Source: Archilochus colubris (lineage: Eukaryota; Chordata; Aves; Apodiformes; Trochilidae). From it: a stretch of DNA of 64,000 nt. The stretch is taken from assembly GCA_023079485.1 (NCBI GenBank), contig CM041090.1:39334874-39398873 (forward strand). The letters run 5' to 3'. Position 1 is the first letter of the stretch. Each line of letters begins with the position of its first letter. A program made the position numbers and the translations under genes. The notes under the pieces are model-generated. The model saw only the letters and a list, made by a program, of their open reading frames with translations, was not told the origin of the DNA and searched no databases. Shown piece after piece: positions 28,501 to 37,400 of this stretch.

Positions 28501-28668
28501 TTTGATACTTTGCATGCACTTTGCAATCTCCTGGTTGTAGCCCCGGATAATTTAAAGCAAGTTTGCTCTGGAGAACAACTTGCTAACCTGGACAAGAACA
28601 TCCTTCACTCCTTTGTTCAGCTGCGTGTGGATTATAGGTCTGCTCGGCTTGGTCGTCACTTCAGCTGA
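1500..28668 (+). CDS. EXOC5: EXOC5, exocyst complex component 5 (SEC10), complete 18-exon coding region
   Basis: The coding sequence is the join of 1500-1526, 6274-6365, 9514-9661, 10049-10243, 14779-14843, 15273-15301, 15468-15577, 16129-16173, 16274-16414, 17488-17570, 18008-18217, 19351-19498, 22044-22152, 22901-23021, 23991-24077, 26808-26916, 27904-28119 and 28480-28668. It totals 2124 bases (707 residues plus TGA), and every junction keeps frame. The product matches vertebrate EXOC5 almost residue for residue along its whole length, by recall of the human protein (708 residues). EXOC5 is a rod-shaped subunit of the octameric exocyst. It pairs with EXOC6 in the EXOC5-8 half and tethers secretory and recycling vesicles to the plasma membrane; it is also needed for primary cilia and epithelial polarity. 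The N-terminal 40-95 residues form a charged coiled coil and the rest is the helical Sec10 domain. The start codon has a good Kozak context (G at -3 and +4). No frameshift or premature stop was seen. Confidence 0.97.
1527..6273 (+). other. EXOC5: EXOC5 intron 1 (4.7 kb)
   Basis: This is the longest EXOC5 intron. Its first ~450 bp continue the CpG island and the remainder is AT-rich. I see poly-A and poly-T tracts (around 2425 and 3541) but no recognisable transposon. Overlapping open frames near 3739-4071 on both strands match nothing I recognise. Confidence 0.85.
6274..6365 (+). CDS. EXOC5: EXOC5 coding exon 2 (residues 10-40)
   Basis: Begins with [20 protein letters not shown] and ends inside an arginine codon (AG|). 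The acceptor is TTCCAG and the donor GTAAAA. The glycine-rich stretch is one residue shorter than I recall for human (GGEAF against GGPEAF), which accounts for 707 rather than 708 residues. Confidence 0.95.
9514..9661 (+). CDS. EXOC5: EXOC5 coding exon 3 (residues 40-89, coiled coil)
   Basis: Encodes a strongly charged helical segment ([12 protein letters not shown], then [15 protein letters not shown], then [10 protein letters not shown]) typical of the N-terminal exocyst coiled coil used for pairing with a partner subunit. The acceptor is ATCAG and the donor CAG|GTAAAA; it ends in phase 0. Confidence 0.95.
10049..10243 (+). CDS. EXOC5: EXOC5 coding exon 4 (residues 90-154)
   Basis: Runs from [20 protein letters not shown] to FTNSEK in one open frame of 65 codons. 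Acceptor TCCCAG, donor AAG|GTAAGA. It is essentially identical to vertebrate EXOC5. Confidence 0.95.
10907..10980 (+). repeat. GT-rich short tandem repeat in EXOC5 intron 4
   Basis: A G- and T-only stretch with two tandem copies of a ~20-bp unit (GGGGTTGGTTTATTTTGTTT) preceded by a partial copy. It contains four runs of three or four guanines with long loops. Confidence 0.75.
13023..13580 (-). mobile_element. CR1 LINE, 5'-truncated, in EXOC5 intron 4 (subfamily 1)
   Basis: On the minus strand this reads from a reverse-transcriptase C-terminal fragment ([20 protein letters not shown]) to [16 protein letters not shown], then to the CR1 3' end with GATGATCTCTGAGGTCCC and ATTCTATG octamers. It is antisense to EXOC5. 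The frame is interrupted, so it is a dead copy. Its last ~180 bp are almost identical to the copy at 54548-54738. Confidence 0.93.
14779..14843 (+). CDS. EXOC5: EXOC5 coding exon 5 (residues 155-176)
   Basis: Encodes [20 protein letters not shown] and then D plus a split arginine codon. Acceptor TTAACAG, donor GTAAAA. The preceding 4.5-kb intron carries a CR1 insertion. Confidence 0.95.
15273..15301 (+). CDS. EXOC5: EXOC5 coding exon 6 (29-nt micro-exon, residues 176-186)
   Basis: A very short exon encoding [10 protein letters not shown] plus the first base of a serine codon. Acceptor TTAACAG, consensus donor GTAAGT. Being 29 nt, its skipping would shift the frame. Confidence 0.94.
15468..15577 (+). 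CDS. EXOC5: EXOC5 coding exon 7 (residues 186-222)
   Basis: Completes the split serine and encodes [20 protein letters not shown] through AAVLLHFK. Acceptor CTCCAG behind a T-rich GTT repeat, donor AAG|GTAAAA. Confidence 0.95.
15789..15899 (+). repeat. TG/TCTG microsatellite in EXOC5 intron 7
   Basis: About 110 bp of alternating TG interspersed with TCTG, ending in a pure TCTG run. It lies 230 bp before exon 8 and is likely length-variable. Confidence 0.95.
16129..16173 (+). CDS. EXOC5: EXOC5 coding exon 8 (residues 223-237)
   Basis: A 45-nt exon encoding [15 protein letters not shown] in phase 0. Acceptor CCATAG, donor GAG|GTAATG. The following intron is only 100 bp, the shortest in the gene. 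Confidence 0.95.
16274..16414 (+). CDS. EXOC5: EXOC5 coding exon 9 (residues 238-284)
   Basis: Encodes [20 protein letters not shown] through [12 protein letters not shown] in 47 full codons. Acceptor CTTAG, donor CAG|GTATTT. A few conservative changes from human (for example VFEDAAI). Confidence 0.95.
17488..17570 (+). CDS. EXOC5: EXOC5 coding exon 10 (residues 285-312)
   Basis: Encodes [20 protein letters not shown] then NLYDLYT and a split arginine. Acceptor TTTGCAG, donor AAG|GTATTT. Confidence 0.95.
18008..18217 (+). CDS. EXOC5: EXOC5 coding exon 11 (residues 312-382)
   Basis: Runs from [20 protein letters not shown] through [15 protein letters not shown], ending in a split glycine codon (GG|). 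Acceptor ATAAAG, consensus donor GTAAGT. Part of the Sec10 helical body. Confidence 0.95.
18388..18408 (+). repeat. Poly-A tract in EXOC5 intron 11
   Basis: An uninterrupted run of about 21 adenines with no retrogene or SINE recognisable upstream. Confidence 0.9.
19351..19498 (+). CDS. EXOC5: EXOC5 coding exon 12 (residues 382-431)
   Basis: Encodes [20 protein letters not shown] through [10 protein letters not shown]. Acceptor TTCTAG, consensus donor AGG|GTAAGT, phase 0. The next intron (2.5 kb) contains a young CR1. Confidence 0.95.
20272..20697 (+). mobile_element. CR1 LINE, 5'-truncated, in EXOC5 intron 12 (subfamily 2)
   Basis: Starts abruptly at ACTCGAGCACAGGCCC and runs through the C-terminal reverse-transcriptase frame ([20 protein letters not shown], then [16 protein letters not shown]) to three ATTCTATG octamers. 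It is in the same orientation as EXOC5. It differs from the copies at 48117 and 51257 at only a couple of positions over ~420 bp, so it is a recent insertion. Confidence 0.95.
22044..22152 (+). CDS. EXOC5: EXOC5 coding exon 13 (residues 432-468)
   Basis: Encodes [20 protein letters not shown] through YALETGLA plus one base of glycine. Acceptor TTTAAAG, donor GTGAGT. Confidence 0.95.
22901..23021 (+). CDS. EXOC5: EXOC5 coding exon 14 (residues 468-508)
   Basis: Encodes [20 protein letters not shown] through NDHLMPLI and a split serine codon (AG|). Acceptor GCTTTAG, donor GTACCT. A purine-rich satellite begins about 210 bp downstream in the intron. Confidence 0.95.
23235..23735 (+). repeat. 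Purine-rich GGAAG / GGAATGAAGGAAGGAA satellite in EXOC5 intron 14
   Basis: The first ~190 bp are purely A and G in irregular GGAAG/GAAGG units. The rest is a 16-17-bp unit, GGGAATGAAGGAAGGAA, repeated about a dozen times with a T in each unit. The long open frames on both strands here are repeat artefacts. Confidence 0.95.
23991..24077 (+). CDS. EXOC5: EXOC5 coding exon 15 (residues 508-537), GC donor
   Basis: Encodes [20 protein letters not shown] and then VKLDMGID with a split arginine. The acceptor is TTCTGCAG. The donor reads GATAG|GCAAGT, a GC-type 5' splice site with an otherwise perfect consensus. The nearest GT (from 24082) would put exon 16 out of frame, so the GC donor is needed to join the conserved [10 protein letters not shown]. 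Confidence 0.93.
24078..26807 (+). other. EXOC5: EXOC5 intron 15 (GC-AG, 2.7 kb)
   Basis: Starts GCAAGT and ends TTTAAAG. It is AT-rich with poly-T tracts at about 24579 and 26460 and no recognisable transposon. Confidence 0.85.
26808..26916 (+). CDS. EXOC5: EXOC5 coding exon 16 (residues 537-573)
   Basis: Completes the arginine and encodes [20 protein letters not shown] through VLIQYTN. Acceptor TTTAAAG, consensus donor AAT|GTAAGT. Confidence 0.95.
27904..28119 (+). CDS. EXOC5: EXOC5 coding exon 17 (residues 574-645)
   Basis: The longest coding exon, 72 codons, running from [20 protein letters not shown] through YRKCAKDFK. Acceptor TCTTTAG, donor AAG|GTAGGC. Confidence 0.95.
28480..28668 (+). 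CDS. EXOC5: EXOC5 coding exon 18 and stop (residues 646-707)
   Basis: Runs from [20 protein letters not shown] to the conserved C-terminus [11 protein letters not shown] followed by TGA at 28666-28668. Acceptor CCACAG. The 3' UTR follows without another exon. Confidence 0.95.
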   Translation: MALVLQLFDTLHALCNLLVVAPDNLKQVCSGEQLANLDKNILHSFVQLRVDYRSARLGRHFS

Positions 28669-30460
28669 GAGCATGGAAAGCAAAGTTGCACCTTTGGGCA
28701 GGCCTCAGTTGTTAGAAAGCACAGAGAATGATTTCTTACCAGACCATGGTCATAACTTCTGGGGGATAATGACTGGAATAAAGCAGCAACCATATTTAAA
28801 CATGACTAAGTAGGAGGTGAGCAGGCTAAAAGCTGAATGATATTTCCTCTCAGCTAAAGTTCTCCTGGTGAAGAATATTGCAAATTTACTTGCTACTGAT
28901 TTTTTTTTTCTTTTTTTTAACTGGAAACATGTTGGTCAAGGAGAGCAAGTGGTGCATTGAAAGTATTTTAGACTTCAATGTTGAATTATCAGATCCCATT
29001 TGTTAGACTTGAACCACGGAGCATAGCGTAGGTAATGGATTACATGGAATAGACCAGTGTAAAAACATTCTTCCATCAATTTTAATGACTTAGACTTCAG
29101 CACAGCTAATCATAATCAAATTATCTTTGATTGGTGTTTCTAAGTCATTTCTTTCATTTAAAACGTTATCCTGCTCAGTGTAATTTCTTGCTCTAATTAA
29201 TTAGCTTGGAATTTCTTGAGATGTAGGAGGAAAAGCAACACTATCCCAGAAGGATGTAATTTATTCATTATGTAGCATTCTAAACAGCACTAAACCAGTG
29301 AAAACTTTTGGATTTTTTTTTTTTTTTTTTGATTCTTTGGCTTTGTTCTTTGAGGTTTGTTTTTTTGCAGCTGATAGTTGAGGGCCCACCAGAATTGATT
29401 GGCACCATCTGACACTCTTGTCTCTGTTTGATACTGGCACACTGAATTTTATATCTGCTCCTAACATAAATGCAGCTGCCTTGTCTAGGCATTCTTATTA
29501 CAAGGTGAAGGTGCCCATTGTTGGGTTAATATAAGAGAACTTTCTCCTTCTTTTGTATGTAAATAAATTGGGAAAAAGTGGGAGGAATGGGCAGTGGCTT
29601 TAGTAAAAACCTACAGCTGAAAATTCCTGTGCTGAAGATAATTGATCCTCAGTGCCTGAGCAATATAAGATGTTGAAGTGTGTGAATGCTTCTTTTCCAC
29701 TAATCATTATTTTAATATTGGAGCCAGGCTACTTTTATGCCTGTTATGCTCCAGCAATTATTCAAGGTTTTTCTGAGATGGACCCATAGTGTGCATAGAG
29801 TGAAGTGATGCAACGGTGATGTTTGAAACATCTGGGGTAGCTTTTCCACAAGCAGCTGAAAATCCCTGTAAATAGACCTTTTGTTCAGAGTAAGCTCTTG
29901 TGGAGAACAGAGTGGAACTGCTGTGGTTTGTGTCTTCAATCTGACCTTCATCATCCCTGAGCAACTCATCTCTAACACTTGATTTCTACCCGGGGCTCAG
30001 CGTGTGTTATGGGAACTCGTTTCTCCCCCATCTTCAGAGCAGCATTTCTATAAATTTACTGGTCACTCAAGTAAAATCTTCCTCTTGTCAATGACTTCCC
30101 AGGTGTTGTCAGTATTGACAGGCTTGTGTGGAGCTTCTCTTGGTTAGCTGGAAGTTCTTCTGCTTCATTTTGTATATAGCAGAGCATTGTATCAGTAAAC
30201 AAGAGGAAGGATGCCAGGCTGTCTCAAAGCATTTGGGAAGAGTTTTTGGCTGCTTTGTTGAGCTGTGTAGCTCTGTTCCTTGGCCATGGCAAAGCCACAA
30301 AGAGTTTTGGACACTGGAGGAGGCACATGCTTGTACTGCTGCCATATTTTTTTTTCAAAAAGCTCTGATGTGAATTCAGATGATACCTCTGTTACCTCTG
30401 TAACTGAAAGCCAATGATTTTAAGGCTGTGGTTTTATTAACCAATACAAAATCTTTCTAC

Positions 30461-30479
30461 AAAAAAAAAAAAAAAAAAA
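30461..30479 (+). repeat. Poly-A tract downstream of EXOC5
   Basis: About 19 adenines. It may be a genomic internal-priming site in poly-A-selected transcript data rather than a real 3' end. Confidence 0.85.
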
Positions 30480-30723
30480 GTGTCAATTTGTAAGCACTTC
30501 AGAGAACATCATCTTAAGACTGCAAATCACAGAAGTGCTTCAGGATTTGTTGTATGATTGTTTGAATTATTTTCAGGTTGTATGAAATGTATTTACCATA
30601 TTTCTTGCTTTATTAGCTGTGTTTTCCATGCATATGCTCAGTGCAATATTTTCATTATGCCTGTTAAGAAGAGCCAGCAAAATGTAGGTGAATACTTAAA
30701 CTTAGGTATGTAAACTCTTCCTC

Positions 30724-30760
30724 AATAAAAATAATTCCATCCAGACATTTTTTTTTATTT
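30724..30760 (+). terminator. EXOC5: Candidate distal poly(A) signal of EXOC5
   Basis: AATAAA at 30724-30729 is followed about 20 bp later by a T-run, a typical arrangement of hexamer and U-rich element. The more proximal hexamers at 28777 and 29562 are alternatives. Confidence 0.35.
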
Positions 30761-30899
30761 CATTTCCATGTTCTTCAAATATCTTTATACTCAATTGTAT
30801 AAGCCCTTCTATTTAAAAAAAAAAAAAAAGAGAAAAAAAGAAAAAAAAGGAATAAAAGTAATTTTACTGATCAAATTGAGCAGTGGTGTGACCTTTCCC

Positions 30900-33800
30900 T
30901 TTCCCCTTCCTTCAAAAAAACCTCCCTGGGCACATTCTGAAACAATTTCTTTTTCTAGAGGCTATGTTGTCAGTAAGTTTATGTTGTAATAGAAGTTGGA
31001 TTGGGATGGGGCATTCAATTCAATAGTAAAATTCACAGTTCACAATTAAGTTTAGAGCTCTTATAGCATGTAATTTGGAGAAATACTTCCAGTGGCTTCT
31101 GAATACTCTGAAGTGCTATTGAAAATACAAATATGCCTTTTTATGTTCATGTAATGAATTAAAGTATTGCCTTTTTAACCTTCACTCCTAGAATGTAGGC
31201 ATTTAGCAGGCTGGCAGCCAAATGAATGCCTGAGAGGAGGTGTGTATATGTGTGTGTAATTATGTTGTCTACAATTGGTGAAAATGGCTTTGCAGTAAAC
31301 TTGTAGGCTGGAAAATAAGATGTGTTTTTTACAAGTCCTATAATTTATTAACATGATTTGGTATTGTGTTCTGTTTGCATGGGCACAAAGGGCAGGAAGG
31401 AATTGGTGTTTTGTGTGAATACTTCTCAACACACAAATAAAAATATAAAAAAAAAATTAGGAAATAGATGTGCTTGGGAAAATAAGATCTAGATATTTAG
31501 AAAGGGAGGGTGAGAAGTAAAGAAGACATGAATGAGGGGGATATGGAAAATAAACAGTTTAAGTGAAATATCCCAGCATGTGGAAGGAGGAGGTTAAAAT
31601 GGGGTTTCTAGGAAGCTGATTTACACATCAACCTCTAGGAATAAATTGCAGGATTGGGATTAGAAGCTCCACAGCCATGTCCCACCCTGAAATGAAGTGA
31701 AATGAACTAACTAGAGGAGGTGGAGTGGCAAGAAATCTTGGCCATGGAGCTCTTCATCCAACTTGAACCTGATGGAGTCAACAGGAAGAGAAGAGGCTGT
31801 CTGTACACCAGGGTCCATCTGCTGAGAAGGAGAGAAAGTGAGACCCTGAGTGTGAGCACTGCTCCCTACCACTGCAAGAAGCAGAAATGCATTAGCAAGG
31901 TGCAGTCTGATTGAAGGGAAGGAGAGTTTGCTTATTTTTTGGTCTTTGAAGACTACAGAGCTCTGGAGAAGGGTAAGTGCTTGATTTGAGGATGGGATGG
32001 TATTGGTAGGGCAGGTTTGCTTCCAGTTGTTAAGAGAAATTTTAGTTATGGGTTTTGATTTTTTTTTTTTGTTGTGGTTTTGGGTTTGTTTTTTGTTTTG
32101 GGGTTTTTGGGGGTTTTTTAAATCCTCTTAGCTTTCACAAAGCCATTTTAAATCACTGGTGGCTTCAGTGTGGAGCTGCCACAGATACACTCAAAATTCC
32201 AGTTGCCTGAGTACCACTAATCCATCTTAGGGTGCTGGGGTGTGATGACTGAGTGGTGTCTGAATTGGTTGCTTCATTTCTACAGGAAGTGGTGCAGATA
32301 TGTGTAAAAAATCCTGTGTTTTACAAAGTGCCCTGAAGAGGGTGAGGCCCTTGGGTTGGGTACACATTGGCCTGTTCAGAAACCCAGATTTCCAGGTTTC
32401 TCAATCCAACGTGTGCATGACAGTAAGCCAAATGTACTCAATTTTAGACATCACTGAATATTCCAAAGCAGAAGGGTGCTCTTGTGGTGAACCTTTCATG
32501 GCAATAGCTATCTTAATTTGGACCAGCTCTTGGGCTGAACTAATATAATCCCAGACAGGAAAACCAGGCTGAGGTGATGCTTTTTCCTAGCTGTATCTAA
32601 CTAATAGCTTCTCTAATTTTAGATGCAGGTAGCAGCTCTTCTCCTTTGCACTTCTTGTCCCAGGAGAGGTGGGGAGGATAAACCAGCTGTCAGCATCAAA
32701 AGCTGCTCTTCTAAAGGACAACTGACAGGTAGGAGCACCTTTCTTGTCCTCATGTTCTGCTAGATGTTGGCTTCAAAGCATTATCCACCACCACCTCTGG
32801 GCTAGTTGTAAAGGGAGGTTTTGTATTTTGTGATATACATTGGAGTATTTTCTCTCTGGACATCAAGGCTGGCACATTGTTTGGTTTTCCTTTCCCTGTT
32901 TTAAGGAAGGAAGGGAGGGAGCCAAATCTCTTGCCTAGTCACATGCTCTGCTTTTCTGTCTTTTTTTTTTTTTTCCCTCCCTCTCTTCTAATTTCTTTTG
33001 ATGATAGATTTCTATACCATGTCTTCTGCCTATCTTAGAGTGGGCAAGCAGCTGTGTTTGCCTGTCTTCTTTTCTCTTGTATGGGGCATTGCTTACTCTG
33101 TATCAATACAGCCTTTGGTGTGGGTGGAAGCTTTGGTTTCTGCTCTCATTCTGTTAGCTTTACAACTGCTCTCTTTCCAGATTTCAGAGCTCCTCTCTGT
33201 TGCCACACTGCCAGAGAGAGAGAGAGAAACCTTTAATTTGTATCATGGCTTCTAGGAGACCTTGTTCTGTTGCATTTTAATCTCTAATATTTATTTGCAA
33301 GTTGTGTCTTCCTGATGTGTTCAAGCTTCTCTCTCTTTTCACTGAAATCCAGCAGTTTCCATAAGGCTGCTGGAGCCAGAGCATGAAGAACCAACTCCTC
33401 TTAGGGGACACGAGCATCAGCGTGGCAGTGGCTGGTGCTGAAAGCTTCCTCATGCTGTGTTTTGTTGTTCTTAAAGCTGGATTTGGCCAGGATAGAGGAG
33501 AGAATGGACTAAGAAATGTCTGGCCTTTTCATTGCTCCCCTTTCTCTGCACATTGGGACTCTTCAACTTTTTGGGGCTGCTTCTGTTCCCCAGCTCCTCA
33601 TTGCCTGGATCTTTGTGCCACAATCTTCCCTTGCAATTTATTCACCTTAACCTCACTTTGCCTGTTCTCAGGGGTCCCTTTGTCCTTTTTAGCTTTATCC
33701 TCAACACTTCAAGCCCAGGGTTATCCCAGCACAAACAAGCCCTTCCAGTATCTTGGTAATACATTTGCTTTTCCCAGTTTGATCACAAGTGGTGGAGGCA

Positions 33801-34785
33801 GGAGCTTGTTCTACCAAGTATCCAGCCTCACCAAGGCCTTCTTTTTGCTTGTAAGGAGGGGAGAGACTGGAGAAAAGATCTCCCTGGAATTGATTTGTAG
33901 GCAGGTGAGTTGCATGGTATCAAGGCAAATAATTCCTGGTGAAAGACACGATGAAAGTTCAGCTCAGTTCATGCTGCCAGCTGGTGATGGTCACTTTGAA
34001 CTCTTAACACTGGTTTTGATGAGAGGTGGTTGAGTGTTGTAGAGGAGCCAGCCAACACAAGCTTGTGTTTGAAACGTTTTTACAACGTTCCTTTTACTGT
34101 AAACAATTAATTAAAATGACTTGCTAAGTCTTAGGCAAGTGGATTTTTGAAGGTTGCTCATTTTGCTTATCCACCCAAAGTCAATTTGAGTATGAATATA
34201 TAACATTTTACTCATAACAGCAAACAACTTCAGAGAAGAGATGTATTCTGGAGGCAGAGATTCAAACTAGACAGCAATGATGCATTACAAATATATAATT
34301 ATTTGCACTAATATTTGAGCAGGTGGAATGGATTAGTACATGGTCAACATTGCACTGCTGATAACATGTATTTTTCTATATTAATATGTACTGTGCAACA
34401 TGTATTAAAATTGTCAATAATTCATTTTAACAGAGATAGCAATATTTATATTGCTGTGTTTTACAGACAGCAGAGTGAACTGTTAAACCCAGCCCAGCTT
34501 TGCACATTTTAACTTAACTTTGTTTCCCAGTGTGTGTTTTTAATTTCTCATTAAAAAAAAAACCCAAACAAAACAAACCACAACACCCTTCGACCTAGAA
34601 ATTTTGTTGTTGTTCTGGAGAATTTCTGATCTAAATTATTTTCATTCCTCCTCTCTCTGGCCTGTTAGGAAACATCTTGAAATGAGACCTCTAACACCCA
34701 GTAGTAACACTGGGATGCAATCTTGGTTTAGCTGCTTAATCCATGGATTCCCTCTGTGGATTTTCCTAAATGAACTGAAAATCAG
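30900..34785. other. Intergenic, no gene recognised
   Basis: Unique AT-rich sequence with low-complexity GT-rich DNA at 32058-32119 and a T-run near 32964. An open frame of 216 codons at 33383-34033 matches nothing I know. The last part (34081-34520) is AT-rich and repeat-free. Confidence 0.7.
34081..34520. promoter_or_regulatory. Candidate conserved noncoding element
   Basis: An AT-rich, repeat-free stretch with a homeodomain-type palindrome TTAATTAA (34107-34114) and an OTX/bicoid-type GGATTA (34330-34335). It is called only from sequence texture and its position in the presumed EXOC5-OTX2 desert. Confidence 0.25.
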
Positions 34786-35418
34786 AGAATCATAGAATTG
34801 TTTTGGTTGGAAAAAACCTTTAAGGTCATCAAGTCCCACCATTAATCCAGCATTGTTAAGATCACCCCTGCCCCATGTCCCTCATCCCCACATCTCCAGG
34901 GCTCTGAAACCCCTCCAGGGATGATGGGGACTCCAGCCCTGCCCTGAGCAGCCTGGGCCAGGCCCTGACAACCCTTGCCAGGGAGAAATTCTTCCCCAGC
35001 TCCAACCTAAACCTCCCCTGCCACAACTTGAGGCTCTTTCCTCTTCTCCCATCCCTTGTTCCTTGGGAGCAGAGACTGACACCCTTTTTTTTTTTTTGTG
35101 GTTTTTTTGTTGTGTTTTTTGGCTTTCCAGGGAGAAATTGTTCCTATCCAACCTAAACCTCCCCTGGCACAACTTGAGGCTCTTTCCTCTTGTCCCATCC
35201 CTTGTTCCTTGGGAGCAGAGCCCGACCCCCCCTGGCTCCAACCTCCTCTCAGGGGGTTGCAGAGAGCCAGAAGGTCTCCCCTCAGCCTCCTCTGCTCCAG
35301 GATCAACACCCCCAGCTCCCTCAGCTGCTCCTGGGCAGACTTCTGCTCCAGACCCTTCCCCAGCTCCATTCCCTTCTCTGGACACACTCCAGCCCCTCAA
35401 TGTCCTTCTTACAGTCAT
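34785..35418 (-). mobile_element. Older CR1 LINE with internal duplication
   Basis: Begins with AATCATAGAATTGTTTTGGTTGGAAAA-type CR1 3' sequence (reverse orientation) and runs into diverged reverse-transcriptase C-terminal remnants. A ~105-bp internal segment occurs twice (34978-35084 and 35127-35229), separated by a T-rich spacer. No intact frame. Confidence 0.85.
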
Positions 35419-36599
35419 CACCATTGTTCTTTTTATTTGGGTTTTTTTATTATTTTTTTTAATTAATTTTTAAAATCTATTTTGTCTTCTGCTATACTTT
35501 TGCTTTTCCCTCTTACTGCATTTTTCTGGAAGCTTCTGGGGGTACAGCTACCCTGTTTAATTGGTGGATGTGTCTCCTTTTATAAAGGAGGAGCAAGAGG
35601 ATAAACTCTTCTCTGGTCCTTGGCAGTGGAGAATCCAATGTTAAGCAGAAAATGTGACTCAAGATGAGCCACAGAGTTTTAGAGGGGTGTCTTGAATCGT
35701 GTTGCCTGCAAGTGGTTCTTGATGTTTGTTTTGTTCTGAGATGCAGATATGGGGTTGTTATTAAGGCAAAAATGGATTTTGTTGTTTCTCCCTCCCAGGG
35801 ATGTCTGTCTGCTGGCAGGCACCTGAGTTGCATGCAACAGCAGAGTTCAAAGCAGGCAGAATCCATGCATCCATCTGAAGACTTTAAAATCAATTTCCTG
35901 TCAAGCCAGACACAAGTTCAGCTGAGCTGACCAGTGAATCTGTCCAATTTTTTGTCTTTTTTTATTTTTTTCAGAACTGGCTGTGGGGGTTGATTGTTCC
36001 TTCCTCTTGTCTAGGTAACTTGTTTATTCTGAAATCTTGTATTGCATTAGAAAAGCTTCTTTAAAAGTGTAATGGCATCATTCAGTGGTGTCTGAGCATC
36101 TGCCATAAATGCCTGCATGAACCGAGCCCCCAGTTGAGACTAAAGACAAGAAGGTCTTGTTTAGCTGCTGAGAATCAACTTACTGTTCTTTAATTTATTT
36201 TTTTTCTTCTTGCAACAGTGAGAACTTTGCAGTGTAGTTTTGAGGCAGGGCTTAAAGTCCAGGTCTTCTGAAGGAGAGCAGAAATAGCCAGCTTAGGTTT
36301 GCTCGACATCCAGGGCTCTGTGCCAAATTCACTGCTGGTGTGAGCAGCTGTAACTTTGCCAGCTTCAATGAAAATATGAATTTTTAAAAGTCCATAAGCA
36401 TGTTAGACACATACCTTTGTCTTTCCACAATTAGTTTTGTTGCTTACATGGCATGAAGCTTTCTGTAGTACATAATCCCAACGCCTAAATATAGTAATTC
36501 CAATGCACTTGAGATCAATTAGATTTGTACTTTTAAACTCAGTTTTGTCTATAAAGATAATGTTATATTGCTGAAGGGATTTGGTATTTAAAGTGTCTG

Positions 36600-37400
36600 A
36601 ACAAGTCTAAGTGGCTCTTGGGCATTATAATTTTTATTTAGCTGCTTTTAGCCCAATCACTAATCAAATTAAAACCTACCATGACTGGTGTGCAACTCAG
36701 AGCAGACGGTGGAGCGTATTTAGCTCATAGTATGTAATTTGTTGGCAAGTTGGGTGCTAAGGTGGTGCTTTTGTTAGCAACAAAGAATGCCTTTTTTCTG
36801 AAAATTGAGAAGTTAGGTTAAAAGGGCTTTTGAGGGGGGACAAAAGTGCTTATGTCCCAGGTGCAGCAAATGGTGGCAGGCCCTGCAAAGACGGGCGAAG
36901 ATCAGCCCGAAATCTTTACGCTACGGCGGCGCTTTTGTTTTTAGAGGAAATTATTTGTTCTTGATAAATAACAAACCCGTAAGAATAATGCTGTCAGTTG
37001 TGGAGAGGGAGGAGGGGAAGGGTGTGAAAGAGCTGTCAGTTTCCCTTTAGGAAATTACTCCGGAACGTCCCCTTGGATCAGACCACCAGAGGGAGAATGC
37101 CTCGTGCAGCAGTGATAGGATCCAACACGTAGGGTTTGGGGTTTTTTTTTCCCCCCCCCATTTAAGGCACGTTGAGAAAACCCAAGCTTTTCTTTGTGCA
37201 ACTTGTAATTCTCTCCATGTTGGTGCTTTCAATTCAGACCCACCGTATGAGGTAAGGAACAGGAAGGTGGGCAGTTTGCTGTTTTGTTTCACGTTGCAAT
37301 ATGGTGCATTTAGCAATGTTAGGGGCCCAGCTTCAAAAGAGAAGGCAGAAAAGAATGATTCGACGGGAGTGCTTAGAGCTCGACTGTTCAGTCACGTTGT
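36600..37400. promoter_or_regulatory. Candidate conserved regulatory element with clustered CpGs
   Basis: In otherwise CpG-poor DNA, 36891-36935 alone carries about eight CpGs, and more follow near 36976, 37062, 37128, 37168, 37242, 37290, 37359, 37382 and 37395. Just upstream is a homeodomain-like TAATCAAATTA (36661-36671). Local CpG retention outside a promoter suggests unmethylated regulatory DNA or strong conservation. No open frame supports an exon. Confidence 0.35.

Larger units (their letters stand above)
28669..30900 (+). other. EXOC5: Probable EXOC5 3' UTR and polyadenylation region
   Basis: No coding frame or transposon is recognisable here. AATAAA occurs at 28777-28782, 29562-29567, 30724-30729 and about 30852; the 30724 site is followed by a T-rich stretch as expected of a downstream element. 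Homopolymers lie at 29318-29333 (T) and 30461-30479 (A). The true 3' end cannot be chosen without transcript data. Confidence 0.5.

Noticed and set aside
34882..35473. Multiple open frames of 90-180 codons on both strands
   Set aside because: They lie within a degraded CR1 and its T-rich spacer.
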